From the NCBI RefSeq assembly GCF_040958095.1, contig NC_091154.1, positions 47,592,307 to 47,656,306 on the forward strand: a stretch of DNA of 64,000 nt, written 5' to 3'. Shown in pieces: positions 1 through 10,610 of this stretch. The position numbers were made by a program, and so were the translations under genes. The notes beneath the pieces were generated by a model. It saw only the letters and a program-made list of their open reading frames with translations, was not told the origin of the DNA and did not search any database. Every line of letters starts with the position of its first letter. Position 1 is the stretch's first letter. The DNA comes from Procambarus clarkii (Eukaryota > Arthropoda > Malacostraca > Decapoda > Cambaridae).

Positions 1-533
1 CGTTTTATATATGTATAATACACACGAGAGAATGTGCAGTGACTTAATGTCTAACATATTCAGAGATTTGAGTAGGGGTACCGAGTGATGTCTGGGGCCA
101 GAATTGGATATTGTCCTAATAGCAGCTTTGTGTTGAGTAATTAGAGGACGAAAGTGATTTTGGGTAGTAGAACCCCAAGCACAAATACCATAGTTGAAAT
201 ATGGATAGATAAGGGAGTAATAGAGAGTCACCAGGGCAGGGCGTGGTACATAATATCTGATCTTAGAAAGAATGCCCACAGTTTTTGAAACTTTTTTTGA
301 TATGTTTAGAATGTGTCCCTGGGAATTCAGCTTGGGGTCAATGAGAATGCCAAGGAATTTGCCATCTAATTTGTTACAAATTTGGGTATTGTTTATTTTG
401 AGATTTATTTGATTAGAGGATTTATTGCCAAACAGAATATAGAAAGTTTTGTCAATGTTAAGGGTGAGTTTGTTGGCAGTTAGCCACAGATGGACTTTAT
501 TTAGCTCAGTATTTACTGTGGCATTTAGAGCAA
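1..533 (-). mobile_element. LINE A fragment, antisense RT C-terminal part
   Basis: The reverse strand matches the C-terminal half of the LINE A ORF2 seen intact at 54791-57733: the stretch from the region after the FADD box down to the sequence before the 3-prime UTR. It is nearly collinear with 12748-13275. It runs off the left edge of the window. At about 533 it abuts a sense-strand LINE A segment at a short shared triplet, so the two pieces are in opposite orientation. Non-functional fragment. Confidence 0.9.
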
Positions 534-2416
534 TAGGTTCTTCTCTTCCATTATGTCATCCCTTGCAAATGATATTCCATCTTCCAGTACTGATGTTAAG
601 GACTATCTTACAGGTAACTATTCACAATCTCTGTACCTAAAGCCTACTAATTCCACTGACGTTAATGAGAATTCTTTCCCTTAAAACCAAGTCTAGTTCT
701 CTTGAGGAGATACCAACTTTAATCTACAAAAAAGCCTCCAGATCTTTAGCCCCTGCTATTGCATTGCTCTTCAACAAGTCACTTGAACTCCAAACCTTTC
801 CAGATATTCTAAAAAAAAGCGAGAGTGACGCCTGTCCACAAATGTGGTGATCTCACAGATGTTAGCAACTACAGACCTATATCAATCCTGCCTAACTTGT
901 CAAAAATATTTGAAAAACTAATCTACAAGCAGCTTTACTCTTATCTTGCCAAACACGATATACTTAGCTCTTGTCAATATGGCTTCAGACCCAAAAAAAG
1001 CACTAACGATGCACTTATTAGTATGATTAACTTGATTCATGCAGCTCTTGACAAAAATGAGTTCCCTGTTGGGATATTTGTGGACCTGCGTAAGGCTTTT
1101 GACACTGTCAACCACCAAAACCTTCTTCTTAAATTACATCATTATGGAGTCAGAGGACACTCCCTGCAATACCTCAAATCTTACCTTACTGACAGGCTCC
1201 AGTATGTTTCTGTGAATAATTCAATTTCTCCCACCCTACCCATCAACATCGGTGTTCCTCACGGCAGCATACTTGGCCCTCTCCTCTTTCTCATCTACAT
1301 TAATGACCTTCCAAATGCCTCCCAACACCTCAAACCAATTATATTTCCTGACGACACAACCCTTCATTTACTCCAGTCCTGACCCCCTTGCTCTAAATGC
1401 CACAGTAAATACTGAGCTAAATAATATCCATCTCTGGCTAACGGCCAACAAATTCACCCTTAACATTGACAAAACTTTCTATATTTTGTTTGGCAATAAA
1501 TCCTCAAATTAAATAAATCTCAGGATTAACAATACCCAAATTTGTAACAAAGTAGATTGCAAATTCCTTGGTGTTCTCATTGACCGCAAGCTGAATTTCC
1601 AGGGACACATTCTAAATATATCAAAAAAAGTTTCAAAAACTGTTGGCATTCTTTCTAAGATCAGATATTATGTACCTCACCCTGCCCTGGTGACACTGTT
1701 ATTCTCTCAATTATCCTTATCTCAACTATGGTATTTGTGCTTGGGGTTCTACTACCTAAAATCATTTACGTCCTATAATTACTCAACACAAAGCTGCTAT
1801 TAGGACAATATCTCACTCTGGCCCTAGACATCACTCGGTACCCCTACTCAAATCTCTGAATATGTTAGATATTAAGTCCCTGCACATCCTCTCATGTGTA
1901 TTTTATATATATAAAACGCTGAACTGTAATGTCAGTCCTGACCGTAAAAGCTTCCTAGAAGGTTGTAACAGATCCCATGAGCACCACACCAGAAACAAAT
2001 ACCTATTTGATATTCCAAGAGTACGAATTAGTCAAACTAGAAATGCTTTACAAATCAAGGTACCTCGAATGTGGAATGACCTTCCCAATTATGTTAAAGA
2101 CTGTACCTCTCCCAACCAGTTTAAGATAAAAACTAAGTACTACCTAATTAACTCAATGTAACCTATCTCACCCCCAAAATGTCAACCCATGTCTTCTACT
2201 TTAAACAATGCTGTTTTGTTGACCAAATTGTATTTTTATTTTTTCTGCCATGTTCCTCCCCCTCCGCCCTTTTTCCATTCTTTTCTTATTTTTTCTCAAC
2301 ACAATTTATACTTTAATCTCAATTAGTATTAAGTTTTAGTCTTAGTGTTTTTCCTGCCCGAAACGCTTTGCGTAATAGTGGCTTTAGGCATTGTATGTAC
2401 TAGCTCTATCTATAAA
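534..2416 (+). pseudogene. LINE A 5-prime-truncated copy with broken reverse transcriptase
   Basis: Sense LINE A copy starting in the linker before the RT domain (FFSS motif) and running into the 3-prime UTR. RT motifs are readable in pieces: NYRPISILPNLSK, the motif A FVDLRKAFDTVNH, and motif B as GVPHGSILGP (usual Q replaced by H). The catalytic box reads FPDD instead of FADD. Frameshifts occur near 825 and 1375, with further breaks and a stop around 1510 to 1720. The C-terminal tail reading into INSM ends at 2161. The 3-prime UTR has the conserved CCCGAAACGC hairpin at about 2356 but stops short of the usual tail before the next copy begins. Confidence 0.88.
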
Positions 2417-3640
2417 GGGCAGCATACTTGGCCCTCTCCTCTTTCTCATCTACATTAATGACCTTCCAAATGCCTCCCAACACCTCAAACCAATTATATT
2501 TCCTGACGACACAACCTTCATTTACTCCAGTCCTGACCCCCTTGCTCTAAATACCACAGTAAATACTGAGCTTAATAAAGTCCATCTTTGACTAACTGGC
2601 AACAAACTCACCCTTAACATTGACAAAATTTTCTATATTCTGTTTGGCAATAAATCCTCTAATCAAATAAATCTCAGAATAAACAATACCCAAATTTGTA
2701 ACAAAATAGATGGCAAATTCCTTGGCGTTCTCATTGACCACAAGCTGAATTTCCAGGGACACATTCTAAATATATCGAAAAAAGTTTCAAAAACTGTTGG
2801 CATTCTTTCTAACATCAGATATTATGTACCCCGCCCTGCCCTGGTGACACTCTATTACTCCCTCATTTATCCATATCTCAACTATGGTGTTTATGCATGG
2901 GTTCTACTACCCAAAATCATTTACGTCCTCTAATTACTCAACACAAAGCTGCTATTAGGACAATATCCAACTCTGGCCCCAGACATCACTCAGTACCCCT
3001 ACTCAAATCTCTGAATATGTTAGATATTAAGTCACTGCACATTCTCTCATGTGTACTATACATATATAAAACGCTGAACTGTAATGCCAATCCTGACCTC
3101 AAAAGCTTCATTGAAGGTTGTAACAGATCCCATGAGCACCACACCAGAAACAAATACAGTTTTGGTATTCCAAGAGTACGACTTAATCAAACTAGAAATG
3201 CTCTACAAATCAAGGGACCCAGGATGTGGAATGACCTTCCCAAGCATGTTAAAGACTGTACCTCTCTCAACCAGTTTAAGATAAAAACGAAGCAGTACCT
3301 AATAAATTCCCTGTAACCTACCTTATCCCTCTATTGTCAACCCATGTCTGTTTTCTTAAACAACGCTGTTTGTCGACCTATTTGTATTTGTGCTGCTTTT
3401 TCAGCCATGTTTCCCCCATTTTTATTTTTATTTGTTCTCAACACATTTTATTCTTTATCCTCAATTAGTATTAAGTTTTAGTCATTAATGTTTTTCCTGC
3501 CCGAAACGCTTTGTGTAATAGTGGCTTTAGGCATTGTATGTACTAGCTCTATCTATTAATCCAACAATCTTTGTAAAATCTCTTGTATGTATGTACCTTA
3601 CCTAAATAAACATTTATTTATTTATTTATTTATTTATTAT
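2417..3640 (+). pseudogene. LINE A copy in head-to-tail tandem
   Basis: A second sense LINE A segment begins abruptly at motif B (GSILGPLLF) directly after the unfinished 3-prime UTR of the preceding copy. It again has FPDD at the catalytic box and an in-frame stop after the KVHL motif. The C-terminal block 2897-3316 is open. The 3-prime UTR holds the conserved hairpin motif (about 3499, mutated to TTTGTGT) and ends in an (ATTT)n tail at about 3606-3640. Dead copy. Confidence 0.88.
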
Positions 3641-3740
3641 ATTATTTTATAAATCCATCACCTTTTGTATCTTACCTTGTATGTATGTACCTTACCTGAA
3701 TAAAAATTTATTATTATTTATTATTATTAATATCACAAAT
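3641..3740 (+). mobile_element. LINE A 3-prime terminus only
   Basis: About 60 bp matching the last bases of LINE A (ATCCATCACC, then TATGTACCTTACCTGAATAAA) followed by a TTA/TTTA-rich tail. It looks like an extremely 5-prime-truncated insertion or a duplicated terminus placed right after the previous tail. Confidence 0.7.
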
Positions 3741-3744
3741 GCAA

Positions 3745-4535
3745 TTCACAAATTGCATTTGTGAATTGCAATTTCTCAAATATTAACTGGGAATCTGAAT
3801 TCAATAATACACAGGATATAAATTCATTAGCTAACCTCTTCCTTTCCAAAACTCTAAGCCTCTTCAACACTCATTGTCTCCTTCTCACCAAGCAATTAAC
3901 TGGCAAAAGATTAAAAAGTCCCTGGCTCACAAGTGGCATATTCAAAGCAATCAACTAGAAACATGAATATGAAAAAAACTTAGGATTGGCCTAGTTACAA
4001 AGGAAGTAGTTAAGAGGTATTCATCAGTGCTTACCTGTATCAAAAGAAAAACAAAACTTTCCTATTATGAGAGTAGATTCAAAGAAGCAAAAGGCAACAT
4101 GAAAAGCACATGGAGAGCCATCTCTAACATCCTAGGATCTAAACAACATTCACACAAGCTGCAGATAAAACTCTTCAAGCATGGTTATACACCGTCAACT
4201 GATTTAGAAACAGCAAAAAAATTTAATAGCTTCTTTTCATCGGTTGGTACTAACCTTGCCAGAAAAATCCCACAGACTTAGACACATACCACACATCTTT
4301 CAGGCAGCTACCCAAACTCTCTTCTCCTCTCATCAGTCAGCCCGACAGATGTGTCCATCATTCACACACTAAAAACCAAAGCTAGGACCATTAGTGAAAT
4401 ACCATCTGTGGTATTCAAGCCCTTGCGCCCCCATAGCTCTGCTGTTCAACGAACCTCTGGAGTGACATACCTTCTCTGATATCCTTGAAAAAGCAAGAGT
4501 AACGCCAGTTCCTAAAGGAGGCTATCCAGCAGACA
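3745..4535 (+). pseudogene. LINE B-type fragment (endonuclease-RT linker)
   Basis: Codes in pieces (3761-3958, 4027-4281, then scattered) for the linker between endonuclease and RT of a LINE related to family B. Recognisable blocks are NINWESEF, LTGKRLKSPWLTSGIFKAIN, SYYESRFKEAKGNMKSTWRAISNILGS and FNSFFSSVGTNLARKIPQT, then a decayed LKTKARTISEIPS block. An in-frame stop at about 3957 and frameshifts make it non-coding. It starts after a short imperfect palindrome around AATTCACAAATTGC (3741-3772) and is cut at about 4536 by unrelated sequence. Confidence 0.8.
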
Positions 4536-4536
4536 T

Positions 4537-5398
4537 ATGACCTCTGCTTTGCAACAAAGCGGAGATGTTTCTGAAAAGGGGGACAAAGAAACATTTGCGC
4601 AGCGCCTTCCGCGGACTGCGCGGGAAGTTCTGGGAGCTTATAAATTGGGGTGGAACGAGAGGCTCTGCCTCGACCACTTGGTCCGGGAGACATCTCCCGT
4701 CACGCAGGGTGCAGTTGCGCCTCCACAGATCTCCAGTATCATCTTTTGATACTGGTAATGGCTCGAAAGGGCCACCACTTACGGGCTATTCATGCCCGTG
4801 CCACCTCTTGGGTGGCTTAATCTTCATCAATCAATCAATCTTGACCAGATCACCATCTGGTCACCATTTGGTCCGGGAGATATCTCCCGTCACGCAGGGT
4901 GCAGTCGCACCTCCACAGATCTCCAGTATCATCTATTGATACTGGTGATGGCTCAAAAGGGCCACCACTTACGAGCTATTCATGCCTGTGCCACCTTTTG
5001 GGTTGCTTCATCTTCATATTAACACATTCATAAGGGAGACATCTCCCGTCATGCAGGGTGCATTCGCACCTCCACAGATCTCCAGTATCAGCTCTTGATA
5101 CTGGTAATGGCTTAAAAGGGCCACCACTTACGGGCTATTCATGCCCGTGCCACCTTTTGGGTGGCTTAATCTTCATCAATCATCAATCAATCGAGGCTCT
5201 GCCTCACTCTTACCGCCAATGCAGCTGCACTCGAAACTCGCCTCCCGACGTCGGACTACGCACGAGATGGACATCACGCCAGCTACCTCGGTCCCAGACC
5301 TCTCTCTATTGGACGTTATGGGACCCTCGACCTCCCAGACTGATTCGACAGGGGCTTCCTGCCCCACACTTCTAACACCAAGGTAAAAGTGAGGTTTT
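4537..5398 (+). other. Possible coding start of an unclassified large element, split by a SINE-like insertion
   Basis: 4537-4671 plus 5193-5230, once the insertion is removed, match 17565-17735 almost exactly. Both copies start with ATG and read MTSALQQSGDVSEK, a KETFAQ..PRTAREVLGAYKLGWNERLCL block and LTANTAALET. In this copy the frame continues through a DYARDGHH stretch and ends near 5340. A GGTAAAAGTGAG sequence at about 5382 resembles a splice donor. No known domain is recognised. The position just downstream of a terminal-repeat-like segment at the other copy makes a gag-like first ORF possible, but this is inference. Confidence 0.45.
4672..5192 (+). mobile_element. SINE-like hairpin-rich element, tandem trimer, with 13-bp target duplication
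   Basis: Three tandem copies start at about 4680, 4870 and 5030 (spacing 190 and 159 bp). Each unit is a chain of short perfect hairpins: GGGAGA/TCTCCC, CCAGTATCA/TGATACTGG, GGGC/GCCC and GCCACC/GGGTGGC. Units end in a short ATCA/TCAA repeat. The composite is flanked by GAGGCTCTGCCTC at 4659-4671 and 5193-5205. The related sequence at 17690-17700 has this 13-mer once, so it is the empty site. Long target duplication plus short-repeat tail argue for retrotransposition by a LINE. No tRNA-type A/B boxes were found. Confidence 0.75.
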
Positions 5399-5399
5399 C

Positions 5400-5949
5400 T
5401 GTTTAAATTTAGTCAGGACCATCCCCAGTGTTGGCGTGTGCCCAGCGCCATCCCCCAGCGGTCTGTGCGTACCGCCTTAGCTAGTTCCCTTGGCCTCCTG
5501 CTGTCTCCGCTTGGGGAAGCAGAGACGCCCTTTGGGCCCGCGCCGGGCTCCGCCATGCTGTGCTTCCTGGGTTCGCTTTGCCTAGGGCCGGCGCCCTTGG
5601 CAACGACGCCAAGTGGCCAGGCGGTGGCGGCTCTCCGCCCTTGGGCCCACGCCACGTCGGCGTCGACACGTGGCCAGGTTCCGGGCCTGTTCTTGGGGCC
5701 CACGCCCTGGTCGTGATGCCCACGTGGCAAGACGCTCCTTGGAGCGCACGCCCTGGGCCGGGTTAAGCCCTTCCTGTCCGCCTCTGCCACGGGCCGGCGT
5801 GTGCTGGGCCCTGTCCTTAGCGGACTGCACCCGGCGTGGAATGTACATGCGCACGTATGCACGTACGTACTGTACGTGCCCTGGGGCCCCTAGCAGCATC
5901 CCGGGCACGGGTGTCGCCCTGCCTGGGCCCTGTGTGCCGCCCGGCGTCG
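5400..5949. other. GC-rich sequence with degenerate internal repetition
   Basis: GC-rich stretch with an approximately 50-55 bp degenerate repeat marked by GCCCACGCC-like motifs at about 5643, 5697 and 5746 and CACGTGGC. Several overlapping frames are open on both strands, as expected from high GC. No domain is recognised and no frame is favoured. Confidence 0.5.
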
Positions 5950-7405
5950 CCATGCGGCCGGCTGTTGTGGTCCCTGCCGGTGGTCTCGCAGCCGACGGGC
6001 CGGCTGGTGGTGTCCCAGCCGAACATGTCCCCTGGGGGCCAAGCCCTGACTTCGGCTCAGCTGATGTTCTTGACGGTCTGGCGGATGTGTGTCCCGCCGA
6101 TGACCCGTGACCTTATAATTTTGGTTGTTATTTTAATTACTCGTTGTGGCCATTCATCAATTATTCTAACACGCTATTTTAACCAGCTATTTATGGTTAC
6201 TATTTACCCATTATGTTATGATGCCGATGACCCAGCAGCTGATGGCCCAGCTGGTGGTGTCCCAGCCGAGCACGTCCCCTGGGGGCCAAGCCCAGCTACT
6301 GACGTCGGCTCAGCTGATGATCCTGTCGGTCTGGCGGATGTGTCTCCCGTCGATGACCCATGACCTTATAATTATTCATCTATTATATACTTGTTATATT
6401 TAATTATTCGTTTGTGGCTTTTAATTAATTATGCAAACACGCTATTTTAACCAGTTATTTATGGTTAATAATTACCCATTATGTTATGCTGACGATGACC
6501 CAGCAGCTGATGGCCCAGCTGGTGGTGTTCCAGCTGAGTATGTCCCCTGAGGGCCAACCTCGCCCGCTGAAGTTCCGGCTGAAGTGGCCCCAGATGATGA
6601 TCCAGCAGCTGTTGGCCCAGCTGCCGTGGGGCCCGACCCAGCGGCTGATGTCCCGGCTGAGGTGGTCCCAGGCCGTTCGTTCCAGACCTTAAGTCTGGCC
6701 AGTGTTGCCCAGCATCATTTAGTTATTTATGGCTAATAATTACCCATTATGTTATGCTGCCGATGACCCAGGACCTGATGGCATAGCTGGTGGTGTTCCA
6801 GCTGGGTATGTCCCCTGGGGGCCAAACCTGCCCGCTGAAGTCCCGGCTGATGTGGGCCCAGATGATGATCCAGCAGCTGTTGGCCCAGCTGCCGTGGGGC
6901 CCGACCCAGCGGCTGATGTCTTGGCTGATGTGGCCTCAGGCCGTTTGTTCCAGACTTAAGCCTGGCCGGTGTTGCCCGGCATTATTTAGTTATTTATGGC
7001 TAATAATTAACCATTATGTTATGCTGCCGATGTCCCAGCAGCTGCTGGCACAGCTGGTGGTGTTCCAGCTGAGCATGTCCCCTGGGGGCCAACCCCACCC
7101 GCTGATGTTCCGCCCGATGTGGCCCCAGACGACGATCCGGCAGCTGATGGCCCCGCTGCCATGGGATGCGACCCGTGGCAGATTATGAAGTTGCTGAAAT
7201 GGTCCCTGCCGATGGGCCAGCTTGTGGTGTTACAGCTGAGCACGTCCCCTGGGGGCCGAGCCCGGCTGCTGATGTTGTCTCAGCCAATGCTACGGCAGCT
7301 CATGGCCTGTCCCGGATGCTGATGTCCTGGCGGATGTGTTCCCCGCCGATGATCCAGCAGCCGAAGGCTCAGCTGGCGGTGTTCCAGCTGAGCATGCCCT
7401 TATAA
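5950..7405. repeat. 268-bp tandem repeat array, GC-rich and AT-rich halves alternating
   Basis: The marker TTATGTTATG recurs at 6211, 6479, 6747 and 7014 (spacing 268, 268, 267). Each unit joins about 170 bp of GC-rich sequence to about 100 bp of AT-rich sequence (TTATTTATGGTTAATAATTACCC). The GC-rich part can be read as Ala/Pro/Asp-rich peptide (ADDPAADGPAGGVPAEHVPW), with stops in the AT-rich part. About five units are present, the outer ones diverged. Blocks of the same GC-rich sequence recur at 11600-12010 and 15130-15720. No protein family is recognised. Confidence 0.8.
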
Positions 7406-7670
7406 TTATTCATCGCGGGTACGGTAAGTTTCAGCTATTGGTCAGTGCCACAGGTTCAGGATCCATCGTCGACGTCCCTCAAAAATTTATTACCATACTT
7501 TACGCCTGGAATTTGCTGCACATTTATGTTGCTTACTACTGGTTACATTTATGTTGTTTACATTTTCGGGGTAAATGTTTATACATAGGCTAAATGTTTA
7601 CATTTAGCCTACCATAATTTAATCTACATTTGATGTTGTCTACATTTGATGTTGTGATGTTATTTGATGT
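7406..7670. repeat. Satellite S, left piece, interrupted by LINE B
   Basis: Contains the TGCTTACTACTGGTTACATTTATGTTG motif family seen repeatedly at 10611-11570 and 14302-15110, and a short run of TTTGATGTTG repeats at 7628-7670. The downstream part of the array resumes at 10611 after the LINE B insertion. Confidence 0.6.
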
Positions 7671-10610
7671 TGTGTCCATCATACACTCACTAAAAACCAA
7701 AGCTGGGAACATCAGTGAAATACCATCCATTGTATACAAGAGTGCCTCCCACGCCTTTGCGCCACCTATAGCTCTGCTGTTCAGCAAATCCCTTGAGTGT
7801 CATACCTTCCCTGATATCCTTAAAAATGGAAGAGTAACGCCAGTTCATAAAGGAGGTAATCCGGCAGACATAAACAATTATAGACCAATATCAAACCTAC
7901 CCATACTATCAAAAATATTTGAAAAAATTCTACAAACAGCTTTACTCCTACTTTGTAAAATTCGACATTCTTAGCCCCTGTCAGTTTGGCTTCCGCTCCC
8001 AAAAGAGTACCAACGATGCAATTATTAGTCTCCTTGATATAATTTACTCAGCCCTTGACAAAAATGAGTTTCCGATTGGACTCTTCATTGACCTGAGAAA
8101 GGCCTTTGGTACTGTTAATCACAATTACCTCTTACATAAACTCCATCATTGTGGAATCCGAGGCCTTGCCCTGGACTATATCCAATCCTATCTTAGTGAT
8201 AGACACCAATGTGTAGCCATCAATAATATAACCTCTCCCACTCTACCAATAACCGCTGGAATGCCACAGGGCAGCCTTTTGGGACCTCTCCTATTTCTTA
8301 TATACATCAATGAGCTGCGTAATGTCTCTAACATTCTGAAACCTATTCTGTTTGCTGATGATACTATCCTCATCTACTCTAACCCTAACCCACATACACT
8401 AAATAATGTTGTTAAGGGGGCATTAGGTTGGTGTTGGAAAAGTTGTTCAATGTCAACCAATAATATTTGACTAGTTGTATATGAAAAGTGCTGAAATTGT
8501 CCCAAGTTTCAGTACTGCAGCGTAAATAGAAAGGGAGATTTTGTTTTGTTTTTTTTCAACGTTTTTTACACATTTTCAAGTCTACACTTCAGAACACACG
8601 TTTCAGATATAATTATTCTGTGACAATTTTCTGACACATTAGCATATAATAAAGGACCTTGAGATAAAGAATTTTCAAAACATCTTTAGTTTTCCTAATA
8701 CAAATGTTCAAAGTTCCCCCCAAAAATTATGCAAATATGGCATGTTTATTGCTATTATAAAATCAATAAATGAACTTAGAGAAAAATGAAATCTCACTAA
8801 TGTAGAGAGATGCCCTCCACATATACTGTGTAAGTTTGATGTAAATTGAATAAAAAATGAATCAGTTTTGTAAACATTTGTGTCAATTGAAAAAAAAACA
8901 AAAATAATAAAGTCTAAGGTTCTAAAATCTGTGGCTGAGGTTGACATCAACCAATTTTCTCCAAAATTGGCATCCTTACAGATAGGCTTACGTACAATCA
9001 GGTGTGTAAATTTGATGCAAATCGTTAAAAAAAAGTGAAAAAAAAAAAATTTGAAAAAAAAAAATACTTTTTTTTCTCTTAAATTTGTTTTCCAATTAAA
9101 CTAATTATAATATTTGTTTAATATATGCTATTGTGATAGCAAAGAGTCATAGCTATGATTTCAGTTGACACTTTTGATTGATAATCGATTTTGACCATTT
9201 TGGCATAATTTTCACGACTACTTTAATATTTTTTTTCTCCCTTCCTATTTATGCTACGATGCTGAAACTTGGACCAGATGAAACACTTTTCATATAAAAC
9301 TTGTCAAAAAAGTTTGATTGAAATCGAACGAGTTTTCATTTATTGCATTTTTGGAACCTAATGCCCCCTTAATAATGAACTAAAAAAAGTCCACTTATGG
9401 ATGTCAACCAACAAACTAACACTTAACATAGAAAGTGTTAGTTTTGTGAAAGTGTTACATAGAAAGTGTAGTAGGTCATAGATGACCTACTACATCTTAT
9501 TTGGAAGCAAATCTACAAATGCAATTCAGCTTCAGATAGACAATGTAAACATTAGCAATAAAAATGATGGAAAGTTTCTTGGCCTATTCCTAGACAAGAG
9601 ACTCAACTTCAGCACCCACATACAACACATAACTAAGAAAGTTTCTAAAACAGTTGGTAAACTCTCCAAAATCAGATATTATGTACCTAACTCAGCTCTC
9701 ATCTCTCTATATTATGCACTAATCTATCCCTATCTTAATTATGGTATCTGTGCATGGGGTTCAACCACTCCAAACCACCTCAAGTCCATCATCACCCAGC
9801 AAAAATCTGCTATCAGAATAATATCAAATTCTGCCTTCAGACAACACTCAGCCCCCTTGTTTAACTCCCTAAACATGCTGAACATAATCTCACTTCACAA
9901 ATTCTCTTGTGTCAACTACATTTACAAAACCCTGTTCCTAAATGCAAATCCTGCTTTGAAACTCTCCCTGGACAGATGTAATAGGACCCATTATCACAAC
10001 ACCAGAAATAAATATCTCTTTGATATCCCCAGAGTCAAACTTAATCTGTGTAAACACTCTATGCAAATAAAGGGACCCAGTCTATGGAACTCACTCCCTA
10101 TTGAATTGAAAAGCTGTCCAACTTTTGCGTCATTCAAAAACAATACTGAAAAGTACCTAATTTCATCTTCATAGTTTTTTACCTTCTGCTTTAAAATTGC
10201 ACTGTATCTATTGCTACCCAATCTCCAATCTTTATGTACCCAATCTGAACATCTTTATCATTGTGATCATTGCTGTCTTCTTATATGTGCTGTCAATCTG
10301 CTGTATGGTGTCTATTAATCTTGTTTAAATTACCAATCAAGCTGTCAATGTAATCAATCAGAGCTTTAATATACCAATGTGCTTTAATATACTTACTAAT
10401 CTCTCTCATCTCATTTTTTTCTTGCAATGTATTTGTTATCATTTTATTAATTCTGATAGAATTTATCTACTTAAAATTATCTGTTAGATTAAGGACCTGC
10501 CCGAAACGCTGCGCGTACTAGTGGCTTTACAAGAGTGTAATTACTGTACTATGTATCCTCACAAACCCAATGTACCTTCTTGTATATAAATAAATAAATA
10601 AATAAATAAA
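7671..10610 (+). mobile_element. LINE B, 5-prime-truncated, with 6-bp target duplication
   Basis: Sense copy of a LINE with RT motifs NNYRPISNLPILSK, FIDLRKAFGTVNH (catalytic region with D to G at the position after F), GMPQGSLLGPLLFLIYINEL and FADD. It is interrupted by a MITE at 8416-9368. The C-terminal region 9482-10174 is open and ends in YLISSS. The 3-prime UTR carries the conserved CCCGAAACGC hairpin at about 10499 and ends in an (AAAT)n tail. TGATGT occurs at 7665-7670 and 10611-10616, a plausible target duplication, and the interrupted satellite has uninterrupted relatives at about 14691. A small inverted duplication at 9430-9490 and frameshifts (about 7935) inactivate it. Confidence 0.85.
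8416..9368. mobile_element. Non-autonomous TTAA-flanked DNA element (piggyBac-like MITE)
   Basis: 953 bp with perfect 14-bp terminal inverted repeats GGGGGCATTAGGTT and AACCTAATGCCCCC, flanked by TTAA at 8412-8415 and 9369-9372. Imperfect subterminal inverted repeats of about 60 bp lie at 8475-8537 and 9237-9297. The interrupted LINE B sequence occurs uninterrupted in antisense at about 50010-50035 with a single TTAA, which is the empty site. TTAA duplication is the known signature of piggyBac-type transposases. No transposase is encoded and the interior is AT-rich. Confidence 0.88.

Noticed and set aside
2353-2380. A second hammerhead in the LINE 3-prime UTR (GAAA, CGC..GCG, UA)
   Set aside because: The stem III side fits, but no CUGANGA-like core or stem II lies upstream; treated only as a conserved hairpin.
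5382-5396. Splice donor of a host exon
   Set aside because: Good GGTAAAAGTGAG match, but no matching acceptor or downstream exon could be supported.
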